From assembly GCF_000235425.2 (NCBI RefSeq), contig NZ_KI912266.1:2919671-2983670 (forward strand): a stretch of DNA of 64,000 nt. Direction: 5' to 3'. The position numbers were made by a program, and so were the translations under genes. The stretch is from Pseudofrankia saprophytica (GTDB lineage Bacteria > Actinomycetota > Actinomycetes > Frankiales > Frankiaceae). Of the stretch, positions 25,696 to 33,735 are shown one piece after another (position 1 is the first letter of the stretch; each line of letters starts with the position of its first letter). The notes below the pieces were generated by a model, which made no database searches, was not told the origin of the DNA, and was given only the letters and a program-made list of their open reading frames with translations.

Positions 25696-27371
25696 AGCGC
25701 GACCTCCACGTCCTGCTCGGCCGGCTTGCCATCGGTGGGCCGGCCCCCCGCGGATGCCTTGCCGTCGATGGCCTTGCCTTCCGCGGATGCCTTGCCGTCG
25801 GCGGCGTTGCCTTCCGCGGGCGCTTCGCCGTCGACGGCCGTGGGCGTCGTCCCGGTCGCCGCGGATCCCGGCCGTCGCTGGCCGACCGCCGCGAACATGA
25901 CGGACTCCTCGGTGGCGTCGGCGCGGTCCAGTTCGGCGACCAGCCGGCCCTCCCGCATCACCAGCACCCGGTCGGCCAGGCCCAGCACCTCGGGAAGCTC
26001 GGACGAGACCATCAGGACAGCGACGCCGTCCTCGGCGAGGCCCGAGATCAGCCGGTGGACCTCGGCCTTCGTCCCGACGTCGATGCCGCGGGTCGGCTCG
26101 TCCACGATCAGGACGCGGGGCAGGGTCGCGAGCCACTTGGCGAGCACGACCTTCTGCTGGTTGCCGCCCGACAGGGTCGACACCGTGTCGGCCAGCCGGC
26201 CGTACTTCGTCTGCAGCCGGGCCGTCCACTCGGCGGCCGCGCGCCGCTCGGAGCCGCCGAAGAGCAGCCCAAGGCGGGCGAGCGCCCCGGAGCGCGGCAG
26301 CGTGACGTTGCGGGCGATCGAGGCGTCCATGACGAGGCCCTGCAACCGCCGGTCCTCCGGCACGAGCGCGAGCCCCGCGGTCATCGCCGCGCGTGGCGAC
26401 CCGGCGCGCAGCTGGCGGCCGTGGACGCGGACGGTACCCGCGTCGCGCGGGTCGACGCCGAAGACCGCCTGCGCGACCTCGGAGCGCCCGGAGCCGACCA
26501 GGCCGGCGAGCGCGACGATCTCGCCGGCGCGCACCTGGAAGGAGACATCCCGGAAGACGCCGTCGCGGCGCAGGCCGTCGACCTCCAGCACGACGTCGCC
26601 CGGCGTCGCCGACCGCTGCGGGTAGAGCGTCGACAGGTCGCGGCCGACCATCCGGCGGACCAGGTCGTCGACGGTGAGGCCGGCGAGCGGGTCCGTCGAG
26701 ACGTGCCGGCCGTCGCGCATGACGGTCACCCGCTGGCACAGCGCGGTGATCTCCTCGAACCGATGCGAGATGAACAGGACCGCCGCGCCTCGGTCGCGTA
26801 GCGAACGGGCGACGGTGAAGAGGCGCTCGACCTCGACGGTGGACAGGGCGGCCGTCGGCTCGTCCATGACGAGTACCCGCGCGTCGGCGGACAGCGCCTT
26901 GGCGATCTCGACGAGCTGCTGGTCGGCGATGGAAAGGCCGCGCGCCGGCCGGGCCGGGTCGATGGCGACGGCGAGCCGCTCGAACAAGGCCTCCGCGTCC
27001 CGGACCATGCGCGTGCGGTCGATCGCGCGGAACCGGCCGCGAGGCGGGTTGGCCATCGCGATGTTCTCGGCGACGGAGAGGTCGGGGAAGAGGGTGGGCT
27101 CCTGGTAGATCACCGCGATGCCGGCCGCTCGGGCGTCGGCGGGGGAGCTCAGTGCGAGCGGGGCGCCGTCCAGCTCGATCGCGCCGGTGTCGGGGCGGTG
27201 CACCCCGGCGAGCATCTTGACGATCGTGGACTTGCCGGCGCCGTTCTCGCCGACCAGCGCGTGCGCCTCGCCGGCGTAGAGCGGGAACGAGACGTCGCGG
27301 ACCGCGGCGACCGCCCCGAAGGACTTGGAGACGTCGCGCACCGCTAACAGCGGCGCCTGCTCTGCGGACAT
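25692..27371 (-). CDS. rhaT: Rhamnose ABC transporter ATPase (RhaT-like, two ATP-binding domains)
   Basis: A 559-residue double ATPase of the ribose/rhamnose class. Domain 1: Walker A GENGAGKST, degenerate signature RGLSIADQQ, Walker B VLVMDEPTAAL. Domain 2: GLVGSGRSE in place of Walker A, the proper signature LSGGNQQKVVLAKWL and LIVDEPTRGIDV. This asymmetry is normal for the class. The C-terminal 60 residues are extra: repeated GKAS, ADGK and DGKAS units. It is the first gene of the operon; GAAGGGGTGAG precedes the ATG, and a LacI-type palindrome lies 14 bp upstream. Confidence 0.9.
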   Translation of the reverse strand: MSAEQAPLLAVRDVSKSFGAVAAVRDVSFPLYAGEAHALVGENGAGKSTIVKMLAGVHRPDTGAIELDGAPLALSSPADARAAGIAVIYQEPTLFPDLSVAENIAMANPPRGRFRAIDRTRMVRDAEALFERLAVAIDPARPARGLSIADQQLVEIAKALSADARVLVMDEPTAALSTVEVERLFTVARSLRDRGAAVLFISHRFEEITALCQRVTVMRDGRHVSTDPLAGLTVDDLVRRMVGRDLSTLYPQRSATPGDVVLEVDGLRRDGVFRDVSFQVRAGEIVALAGLVGSGRSEVAQAVFGVDPRDAGTVRVHGRQLRAGSPRAAMTAGLALVPEDRRLQGLVMDASIARNVTLPRSGALARLGLLFGGSERRAAAEWTARLQTKYGRLADTVSTLSGGNQQKVVLAKWLATLPRVLIVDEPTRGIDVGTKAEVHRLISGLAEDGVAVLMVSSELPEVLGLADRVLVMREGRLVAELDRADATEESVMFAAVGQRRPGSAATGTTPTAVDGEAPAEGNAADGKASAEGKAIDGKASAGGRPTDGKPAEQDVEVAL

Positions 27372-27384
27372 CTCACCCCTTCAA

Positions 27385-27396
27385 TGAAAGGTTTCA
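27385..27396. promoter_or_regulatory. LacI-type operator TGAAAGGTTTCA at the rhamnose operon start
   Basis: A TGAAA-N2-TTTCA palindrome, the usual half-site spacing for LacI/GalR proteins, lies 14 bp upstream of the transporter ATPase ATG and 243 bp from the divergent LacI gene. The octamer TTCAATGA also occurs twice around it. AT-rich sequence here contrasts with its surroundings. Binding by the adjacent regulator, with relief by a rhamnose intermediate, is inferred. Confidence 0.65.
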
Positions 27397-27638
27397 ATGA
27401 GCGTGACCAGCGCAACGTAGCCGCGCGTCCCGAACGGTGTCAAGGTCCAGGTTCGGGCCCGGTTGGGCGCTTCGGTTGCGTTGTCGCAGCGGACCGTCGG
27501 TACTATCCGCTGGTCGGGCGGCGCGCTTCGACGCCTCGCCCGCCCGGTACGGCCAGCTCGGTTCGTCGACTGGCTCGGGTCAGCTGTCCGGATCAGTTGG
27601 CGCGGTTCGGCTGGCACGTTTCAAGGGTCGGGAGCGGT

Positions 27639-28934
27639 GTGGACGACGGCGAGCAGGCACCACCCGCGGCCGGGGCCGAGCGCCCCCACCGGGCGGCCGC
27701 CGTGCCCGCGCAGCCCGCTCCTCGAGACGCGGACGGCGCTGCCGATCGGGCCGCGGACGTCAGCCGCGCGGCCGGTGCGAGCCGGACGGCGGATGCCGGC
27801 CCGGCCGCAGGCGCGGGCCGCGCGACGGATGCGGGCTCCGTCTCGGGTGCCGGCCGGCCGGCCGGCACGGCCCGGCCTGGGGATGTGCGCCGGCCCGGTG
27901 GTGCGGGCCGGGCCACGGCGGTGAGCCGTGCCGCCGGCATCAAGGAGGTCGCGGCGGCGGCGGCGGTGTCGCTCGGCACGGTCTCCAACGTCCTGAACCG
28001 GCCGCAGCTGGTCAGCCCCCGGACCCGGGCCCGGGTCGAGCGGGCGATGGAGGAGCTCGGCTTCGTCCGCAACGAGTCCGCGCGGGCTCTGCGCGCTGGC
28101 AGCAGCCGAATCCTCGCGTACGTCATGCTCGACCCGTCGAACCCGTTCTTCACCGATGTCGCCACCGGGATCGAGGAGGTCGCCGAGGCCGCGGACCTGT
28201 CGGTGTTCCTGTGCAACAGTGGCGAGGACGCGGACCGCGAGGCCCGCTACCTGGACCTGCTTCTCGAACAGCGCGTCCAGGGCGTGCTCATCACCCCGGT
28301 CGACGCGGCGAACGAGCGGCTGCGCACCCTGCCCGCCCGCGGTACCCCCGTCGTGCTCGTCGACCGCGTCGCCGGCGCCGGCGAGGGCTGCTCGGTGTCC
28401 GTCGACGACGTCCTCGGCGGTGAGCTCGCCGCCACCCACCTGCTCGAACGCGGCCACGAGCGCATCGCGTTCATCGGCGGCCCCGACACCCTCAGCCAGG
28501 TCCGCGACCGGCGCGCTGGCGCGCTACGCGCCCTGGAACACGCCGGCCTGCCGCCGGACCGGCTGACCGTGCTCGCGACCGGCGCGCTCACCGTCGCCGA
28601 GGGCCGGGGCGCCGCCGAACGACTCGTCGGCCTGCCCGCCGCCCGCCGCCCCACCGCCGCGTTCTGCGCGAACGACCTGGTCGCGCTCGGCCTGCTGCAG
28701 ATGTGCGTGCGCCTCGGCGTCGCCGTCCCCGGCGACTGCGCGATCGTCGGTTACGACGACATCGACTTCGCCGCGGCCGCCGCCGTCCCGCTGACGTCGG
28801 TCCGCCAGCCCCGCCACCTCCTCGGCCGCACCGCCGCCGAGCTTCTGCTGGACGAGGCCAACAACCCCGCCCACGAGCACCAGGCCGTCCAGTTCACCCC
28901 CGAACTGGTAGCCCGCGCCTCGACCGTCGGCTGA
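27639..28934 (+). CDS. LacI-family regulator of the rhamnose operon
   Basis: The typical LacI part starts near residue 94: AGIKEVAAAAAVSLGTVSNVLN (helix-turn-helix with hinge region RARVERAMEELGF), then the periplasmic-binding fold with YVMLDPSNPFFTDVATGIEE, LLLEQRVQGVLITPV, GTPVVLVDRV, ERGHERIAFIGG, TAAFCANDLVALGLL and CAIVGYDDIDFAAAA. The GTG at 27639 has GGGAG upstream and gives 431 residues, with 94 residues of Ala/Gly/Arg/Pro-rich leader. A GTG at 27921 would give a normal 337 residues. Divergent from the transport operon, it very probably represses it. Confidence 0.85.
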   Translation: MDDGEQAPPAAGAERPHRAAAVPAQPAPRDADGAADRAADVSRAAGASRTADAGPAAGAGRATDAGSVSGAGRPAGTARPGDVRRPGGAGRATAVSRAAGIKEVAAAAAVSLGTVSNVLNRPQLVSPRTRARVERAMEELGFVRNESARALRAGSSRILAYVMLDPSNPFFTDVATGIEEVAEAADLSVFLCNSGEDADREARYLDLLLEQRVQGVLITPVDAANERLRTLPARGTPVVLVDRVAGAGEGCSVSVDDVLGGELAATHLLERGHERIAFIGGPDTLSQVRDRRAGALRALEHAGLPPDRLTVLATGALTVAEGRGAAERLVGLPAARRPTAAFCANDLVALGLLQMCVRLGVAVPGDCAIVGYDDIDFAAAAAVPLTSVRQPRHLLGRTAAELLLDEANNPAHEHQAVQFTPELVARASTVG

Positions 28935-29039
28935 CCGCGGCCTGGGTCAGCCGGCTGACCGGGGGCGGCGCGTCGTCCGGGACCGGCGTACCCGCCGGCG
29001 CGCGAGCGCTGGTCCGGGGCGAGACGGCACAGCAAGAGA

Positions 29040-29069
29040 GGGGCCTCCAGGGAGGACCCTGGAGACCCC
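29040..29069. terminator. Hairpin terminator between convergent genes
   Basis: Thirteen-base arms (29040-29052 and 29057-29069) with one mismatch and a four-base loop lie between the LacI gene and the converging secreted-protein gene, and could serve both. Confidence 0.6.
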
Positions 29070-29156
29070 TCGTCGTACCTGAGGTGAACCCTCTCGACCG
29101 GTGCGGCAGACCAGTGGGTCCGCGCTCCCGGTCACCTGAACCTGCGGGTCATGGGA

Positions 29157-29510
29157 TCACCCGAAGCTGCGGAGCTGGGCCGAACCGATCGTCGGCCGGT
29201 TGATGGTGAACGCCTTGGTGAAGGTCCCGTCGTCACAGACGATCCTGGCGTTCGCCCGGATTCCGTTGGGGGGGATCTGGTTGAAGGTGACGCTGTAGCT
29301 GCCGCTCTCGGGGTCGGGAAGCGCGTTCTTCGTCTCGAAGCCGGTGGAGATGGTCAGCCGATTCGCGGGGTCGGTGCTCGGGCACAACGCGGTACCGAAG
29401 ACGGTGACCTGGGGGCTCTGCGGAAGGGCGTGGGCCGGTGCGGCCACGGTCACGGCAGCCGCGACACCGACGGAGGCGGCGAGTACACGGGCGGTTCGAC
29501 GCATCATCAT
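29157..29510 (-). CDS. Small secreted protein of unknown function
   Basis: A 117-residue protein. It starts with a basic segment (MMMRRTAR), a hydrophobic core (VLAASVGVAAAVTVAAP) and an AHA-type cleavage site, so it is exported by Sec. The mature part of about 88 residues is mainly beta-forming (VTVFGTALCPS, NRLTISTGFETK, SYSVTFNQIP, ARIVCDDGTFTKAF) with two Cys that could form a disulfide. I recognise no family. The ATG run at 29510 follows AAAGGAC. It is monocistronic. Confidence 0.65.
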   Translation of the reverse strand: MMMRRTARVLAASVGVAAAVTVAAPAHALPQSPQVTVFGTALCPSTDPANRLTISTGFETKNALPDPESGSYSVTFNQIPPNGIRANARIVCDDGTFTKAFTINRPTIGSAQLRSFG

Positions 29511-30010
29511 CTACGAGTCCTTTCCTGACGTGTTTCGCTCGTCGATCGCGGTTCACCTCATGCACATGACCCAAGGGTTACCCGGAGTAATGCTGCGCGA
29601 TATCTTTTTCGGGACCACTGTCGGTCATTTCTTGCCTGAGGTTTGGGTGACGACTGCGGTGGCCAGCGCGGAACGTCCGTCATCGACCCGTCGGTGACGC
29701 GACGGATGGTGCGGTGACGGAATATGTCGGGCGGGCCCTTCGCCGTCATTCCGGTTTCGTGGTGGCCCGACGACGCCGTCGCTGAACTGGTTCTCGCGGA
29801 TGCGCGCTGGCCTGTGAACAGGCGCTGGCCGACGCCTGCGCCCGGGTCGCCCCGCCGCGCCCTCCGGGCGACATTGTCCCGGGAGTCCTGGCCCGACGTA
29901 AGTTTGATCAGCGGTTCTGCACCCGGATCCGAACTGGCGATGGCCCGTAGTTCGGATTCCGGTGCAGGCCTGGCGATCTTCTGAGGTGAAGGTGGCCGCC
30001 AGGCGGCGGG
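29511..30010. other. Intergenic stretch, no supported gene
   Basis: No reading frame here has a recognisable domain or convincing start. The left part is AT-richer and probably holds the promoter of the small secreted-protein gene. Confidence 0.4.
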
Positions 30011-30514
30011 TCAGGGGAGGCGGGTGGTGGCGAGTTCGCCGAGGTGGCGGGCGGCGTCGGGTGGGGCGCCCGCGCCGATCGTGATGAACAGGTAGTTCTT
30101 GTCCTTCAGGACATACATGTCCTGAATGTTGGCGCCCGTCGTGCAGACATAGGCCCGGTAGCGGACGGTGTCGGCGTGTTCGAGCTGGCCGTCGCACCGC
30201 GGGTCGTCCGGCCAGACGAGGGCCATGGGCACCTCGGCATCGGTGTGCTTGGCCCAGGTCGCGGTCCAGACGGTGGCCCAGCCCTTCGGGGACTGGTACG
30301 TGCAGCCGAGGACCTCGTGGTCCGCCTCGGACGGGAACTCGTGCCCCTGGACGAAATCCGAGCCGGCGGCGGCGCTGACCTCGGCCGCGGTGAGCAGCGA
30401 GCACGGCGGAACGGCCGCCAGCCTCGATCCGGCAGAGCCGCAGCCGGTGGCGAAAAGCAGCACCATCGCCAGTCCCACCGTCGCCACCGACCGCATTACC
30501 GTGGCCCCGCTCAT
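30011..30514 (-). CDS. DUF3558-like lipoprotein
   Basis: A 167-residue protein. The signal peptide VATVGLAMVLLFATGC ends in the lipidated Cys (position 25). The mature part carries PCSLLTAAEVSAAAG and a later HEVLGCTYQS, the pattern of DUF3558-type actinobacterial lipoproteins, whose two Cys probably pair. The function of this family is unknown; surface exposure is inferred. The ATG at 30514 was taken, with a second in-frame ATG at 30496 as alternative. The next gene diverges. Confidence 0.72.
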   Translation of the reverse strand: MSGATVMRSVATVGLAMVLLFATGCGSAGSRLAAVPPCSLLTAAEVSAAAGSDFVQGHEFPSEADHEVLGCTYQSPKGWATVWTATWAKHTDAEVPMALVWPDDPRCDGQLEHADTVRYRAYVCTTGANIQDMYVLKDKNYLFITIGAGAPPDAARHLGELATTRLP

Positions 30515-30694
30515 GGCGCGATCATGGCGAACCGTCGCCTCCGTGTGCGGGCTTGTCCTGATCCCGACACCCCGACCGTGGGCCCGGGACGCGAACGCGC
30601 AGGTGGTCGATGTGGATGGGCCCGGGTGTGGCTCGCGCCGCATCAGGGCGTCGTCGGTTGTCGAGGGGCGGCGGGTCGGGCTGAATGAGGCGCC

Positions 30695-32041
30695 ATGAGG
30701 ACGTTGGTGCGGGGTGGGGTCGTGCTGCCGATGGCGCCGAGACGGGCGCTGCTGCAGCCGGGGTCGGTGCTGTTCGACGGGACGGAGATCCTCGCCGTCG
30801 GGACGGTGGAGGAGGTCGACGCCGACCCGCGGGCGGCCGGGCCCGGGGTCGAGGTGATCGACGCGGCGGGGTTCGCCGTGCTGCCGGGGCTGCACAACTG
30901 CCACCTGCACTCCGGCCTGTTGCGTGGGACGGCCGAAGGGCTCGCCCTGTTCGACTGGCTGCAGACCTACGTCGACCCGGCCCACCGGGCCCTCACGCCC
31001 GAGATCGCCGAGGCGGCGAGCTGGCTGTGCTACGCCGAGGCGGTCCGCTCCGGCACCACCTCGGTCATGGACATGTGGCGTTTCCTCGACGGCTCGGCGC
31101 GCGTCGCCGGGGAACTCGGCATCAGGGCCACGCTCGTGCCGTACGTCGCCGACGAGGAGGGATATGACTACTTCGAGTCGATCGACTCGACCCGCGCGCT
31201 GCTCGCCGCGCACCGCTCGTCCTTCGGCGGCCGGGTTCGCTCCTGGGTCGGGCTGGAGCACCTCTTCTACTGCACCAAGCGCGCCTTCGCCGACGCGGCG
31301 GCGCTCGCCGCCGAGTACGACACCGGTCTGCACGTGCACTCCAGCGAGAGCCGCTGGGAGGTCGAGGAGTCGCTGCGCCGTTATGGCCACCGCCCGCTGG
31401 CGGAGATCGCCCGGCGCGGCGCGCTCGCGGACGGCCGGGCGGTCGTCGCGCACTGCGTATGGCTCGACGACGCCGAGATCGAACTGATCGCCTCGACCGG
31501 TACCCGGGTCGCCCACTGCCCGGCGTCGAACATGAAGCTCGCCTCCGGCGCGGCGCCCGTCCCGAAGCTGTGGTCCGCCGGAGTCACCGTCGGCATCGGC
31601 AGCGACGGGGAGAAGGAGAACAACAACCTTGATCTTCTCGAAGAGGTGAAGATGGCGTCGCTGCTGCAGAAGCTCGTCGCCCTCGACCCGACCGCAGGCG
31701 ACCCGTGGGACATCCTGGCCATGGCCACGATCGAGGGCGCCCGCTGCCTCGGCCTCGCCGACGTCACCGGCAGCCTCGAACCCGGCAAGCGCGCCGACCT
31801 CATCACCGTCGACCTGCGCAAGCTGCACACCACGCCGCTGCTGTCCGGACCGGACGCCAACGTCGCGGCGCATCTGGTCTTCTCATCGTCCGGCCAGGAC
31901 GTCGACAGCGTCTGGGTCGACGGCCGCCGCCTGCTCGCGGCCGGTGAGCTGCTGACCTGCGACGAGACCGCCGTCCGCGCCCGCGCCCAGTCCGCCGCGG
32001 AGGAACTGTTCGCCCGCCGCGCCGCCCTCACTCCCCGTTAG
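30695..32041 (+). CDS. Amidohydrolase (guanine/SAH/cytosine deaminase-like)
   Basis: A 448-residue metal-dependent amidohydrolase. Metal-site motifs are in order: PGLHNCHLHSGLLRGT (HxH), YDTGLHVHSSE, AVVAHCVWL, HCPASNMKLASG and the final VTVGIGSDGEKENN with the Asp that activates water. An N-terminal beta-sandwich segment (RGGVVLPM, ILAVGTVEEV) and a C-terminal one (PGKRADLITVD, VWVDGRRLLA) close the fold. It resembles S-adenosylhomocysteine/chlorohydrolase-type deaminases; the substrate is uncertain, probably a heterocyclic amine. It stands alone, divergent from the lipoprotein gene. Confidence 0.85.
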   Translation: MRTLVRGGVVLPMAPRRALLQPGSVLFDGTEILAVGTVEEVDADPRAAGPGVEVIDAAGFAVLPGLHNCHLHSGLLRGTAEGLALFDWLQTYVDPAHRALTPEIAEAASWLCYAEAVRSGTTSVMDMWRFLDGSARVAGELGIRATLVPYVADEEGYDYFESIDSTRALLAAHRSSFGGRVRSWVGLEHLFYCTKRAFADAAALAAEYDTGLHVHSSESRWEVEESLRRYGHRPLAEIARRGALADGRAVVAHCVWLDDAEIELIASTGTRVAHCPASNMKLASGAAPVPKLWSAGVTVGIGSDGEKENNNLDLLEEVKMASLLQKLVALDPTAGDPWDILAMATIEGARCLGLADVTGSLEPGKRADLITVDLRKLHTTPLLSGPDANVAAHLVFSSSGQDVDSVWVDGRRLLAAGELLTCDETAVRARAQSAAEELFARRAALTPR

Positions 32042-32082
32042 TAGCGTGCCCTACAGCGAAGGCCTGCCCTACCACGGAGGGG

Positions 32083-32739
32083 TCAGAGCGCGGCGGCCGC
32101 GGCCCGGGCGACCGCCTGGTCGTCGTCGGTCGTGCCGCCACTGACCCCGACCGCGCCGACGACGAGCCCGTCGCGTATCAGCGGGACGCCGCCGACGGGC
32201 CGCGCGGACCGTCCGCGGCCGCTGACGCCGTCGAACCGGTCGTCGTCGACGGCGGCCTGGTCGCGAACGGCGTCCGCCCGGTAGCCGTTCTCATGGCGGC
32301 CGCCCTTCTCGTACCCGCCGCCTTCCTCATACTCGCGATACTCGCGCTCGTCGTATCCGCCCTCGTCCTGCCCACTCCCGCGGTGCCCGTCCCCGTCAGG
32401 CCGGTCCGAACGGAATCCGTCGGAGCGGAATCCGTCGGAGCGGTAGCGGCCCGGGTGGTAGCCGTTGTCGGCGCGGTCGGATCCGCCGAAGCGGGACACG
32501 CCGGCCGCGGCGAGGTCACGTGCCCGTTCCTCGGCCGGCCGGGTGCGGCCAGCGCGCGCGGTGACCGCCTTGTTGATGGACACGTCGACGCTGCCGACCC
32601 AGGCACCGTCCATCCGCACGTGCGACACGAGGTTGCCGCCATCGTCGACGACGGCGATGTTCATCGGCTGGCCGAGTTCGCGCGCTCGCCGCTCGCCCGC
32701 CGAGATGACCCGGCGTGCGTCGGACAGTGACAAGGTCAC
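32083..32739 (-). CDS. GlcG/HbpS-type protein with large Gly/Asp/Tyr/Arg-rich insertion
   Basis: A 218-residue protein. The first 70 residues match GlcG/HbpS (DUF336): SLSDARRVISAGERRARELGQPMNIAVVDDGGN, then HVRMDGAWVGSVDVSINKA. The end, GGVPLIRDGLVVGAVGVSGGTTDDDQAVARAAA, closes the same domain. Between them are about 90 residues rich in Gly, Asp, Tyr, Arg and Glu, with repeats such as SDGFRSDGFRSD. In the usual family the core is continuous, so this is an insertion in one fold. HbpS binds heme and senses redox stress in streptomycetes; whether this version does is unknown. GTG start after GAGGGGGG. Confidence 0.8.
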   Translation of the reverse strand: MTLSLSDARRVISAGERRARELGQPMNIAVVDDGGNLVSHVRMDGAWVGSVDVSINKAVTARAGRTRPAEERARDLAAAGVSRFGGSDRADNGYHPGRYRSDGFRSDGFRSDRPDGDGHRGSGQDEGGYDEREYREYEEGGGYEKGGRHENGYRADAVRDQAAVDDDRFDGVSGRGRSARPVGGVPLIRDGLVVGAVGVSGGTTDDDQAVARAAAAAL

Positions 32740-33032
32740 AGTCCCCCCTCACCTTCCACTGACGGGTCTCGTCGCCCCGTCGGCGCCGCCCCCGTGCGTT
32801 GCTGTGAACCTGGGCGGTTTGCCCGTCGCCGACGCTAGATCCGTCGGCGCCGCCGGGCGCCGTTCGCCACGTGGCACACCTGTCGCCCTGCTGGTGGCGG
32901 CGGTGTGTTGGTGGTCGGGGAGGGTGCGGTGGCCGTGGAGGGTGCGGTGGCCGTGGGGGAGGACGCCACAGCCACCGCGGGTGTTCGGCCGCCGGTTGGG
33001 CCGCCCGGTGGCCGGGCCACCAGACCGCCCGG

Positions 33033-33431
33033 TCAGGACGCCGGCGGGGCGAAGAACTCCAGCGCGATGTCGTCCGGGTCCTTGATGGCGAGGCCGGAGC
33101 CGTAGTGCGCGTCGACGATGCCGCCGTGCTTGATGTCGAGCCGCTCCAGCCGGTCGCACCAGGCCTCCAGCTCGGCGCGGTCCGCGCAGCCGAACGCGAC
33201 GTGGTCGAGGCCGACCCGCCGCGGGCTGAACTCGCCCGCCACGGTGCCCTCGGGGAAGTGGTGCAGGCCGAACAGCTGCCCGCCGTCCAGGGCGAAGACG
33301 ACGTGGCGGAACGGACCGGTGTCCTCGTCGAGCACCGGCTCGGCGCCGAACAGGCGGGTGTACCAGGGGACGCTGGTCTCGAGGTCGGTCACCGTGACAG
33401 CGACGTGCGTGACCGCGGGGAAAGACGTCAT
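33033..33431 (-). CDS. VOC (glyoxalase-like) family protein
   Basis: A 132-residue complete vicinal-oxygen-chelate protein with two beta-alpha-beta-beta-beta modules. The first starts THVAVTVTDLETSVPWYTRLFG, with His as a likely metal ligand. The second holds RRVGLDHVAFGCADRAELEAW and closes with GSGLAIKDPDDIALEFF, with the Glu expected for metal binding. Possible functions include lyase, dioxygenase or resistance; none can be picked. The ATG at 33431 has AGAGGAGACG upstream. It diverges from the large regulator gene. Confidence 0.88.
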   Translation of the reverse strand: MTSFPAVTHVAVTVTDLETSVPWYTRLFGAEPVLDEDTGPFRHVVFALDGGQLFGLHHFPEGTVAGEFSPRRVGLDHVAFGCADRAELEAWCDRLERLDIKHGGIVDAHYGSGLAIKDPDDIALEFFAPPAS

Positions 33432-33735
33432 CGGACGTCTCCTCTCTTGAATCTCGTCTGAATCTCGTCGAGGGATCTCGTCGGGTCGTTCCGGTGTGGA
33501 GTACGGGAACCGGACGTCGCTGAAGCTAGGGACGGTCTCTTCCGCCAGGCTTCTTCCTGCCTGTCGCGGCCGTGACCGTGCCGGGGAAGATCCAGAGAAG
33601 GCGCGCGTATGTCGGCCCGCGCGGGCGGTTTTGGTGGAAGACGCCGGTCGGCGGCGGGGAAGGTGTCGGGAAGGCGACCGCCACGGCGGTTTTACGGTGG
33701 GTCCGACGGCCCTGCCTCGGCCGACAATCGTCGTC
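33432..33735. other. Divergent promoter region of the VOC and SARP genes
   Basis: A 304-bp gap between divergent genes, so it should hold both promoters. No clear -35/-10 or operator could be named; a GAATCTCGTC sequence is repeated at 33453 and 33463. Confidence 0.4.

Noticed and set aside
29724-29984. 86-codon plus-strand frame in the gap at 29.5-30 kb
   Set aside because: No ribosome site and no similarity pattern; compositionally like random high-GC sequence.
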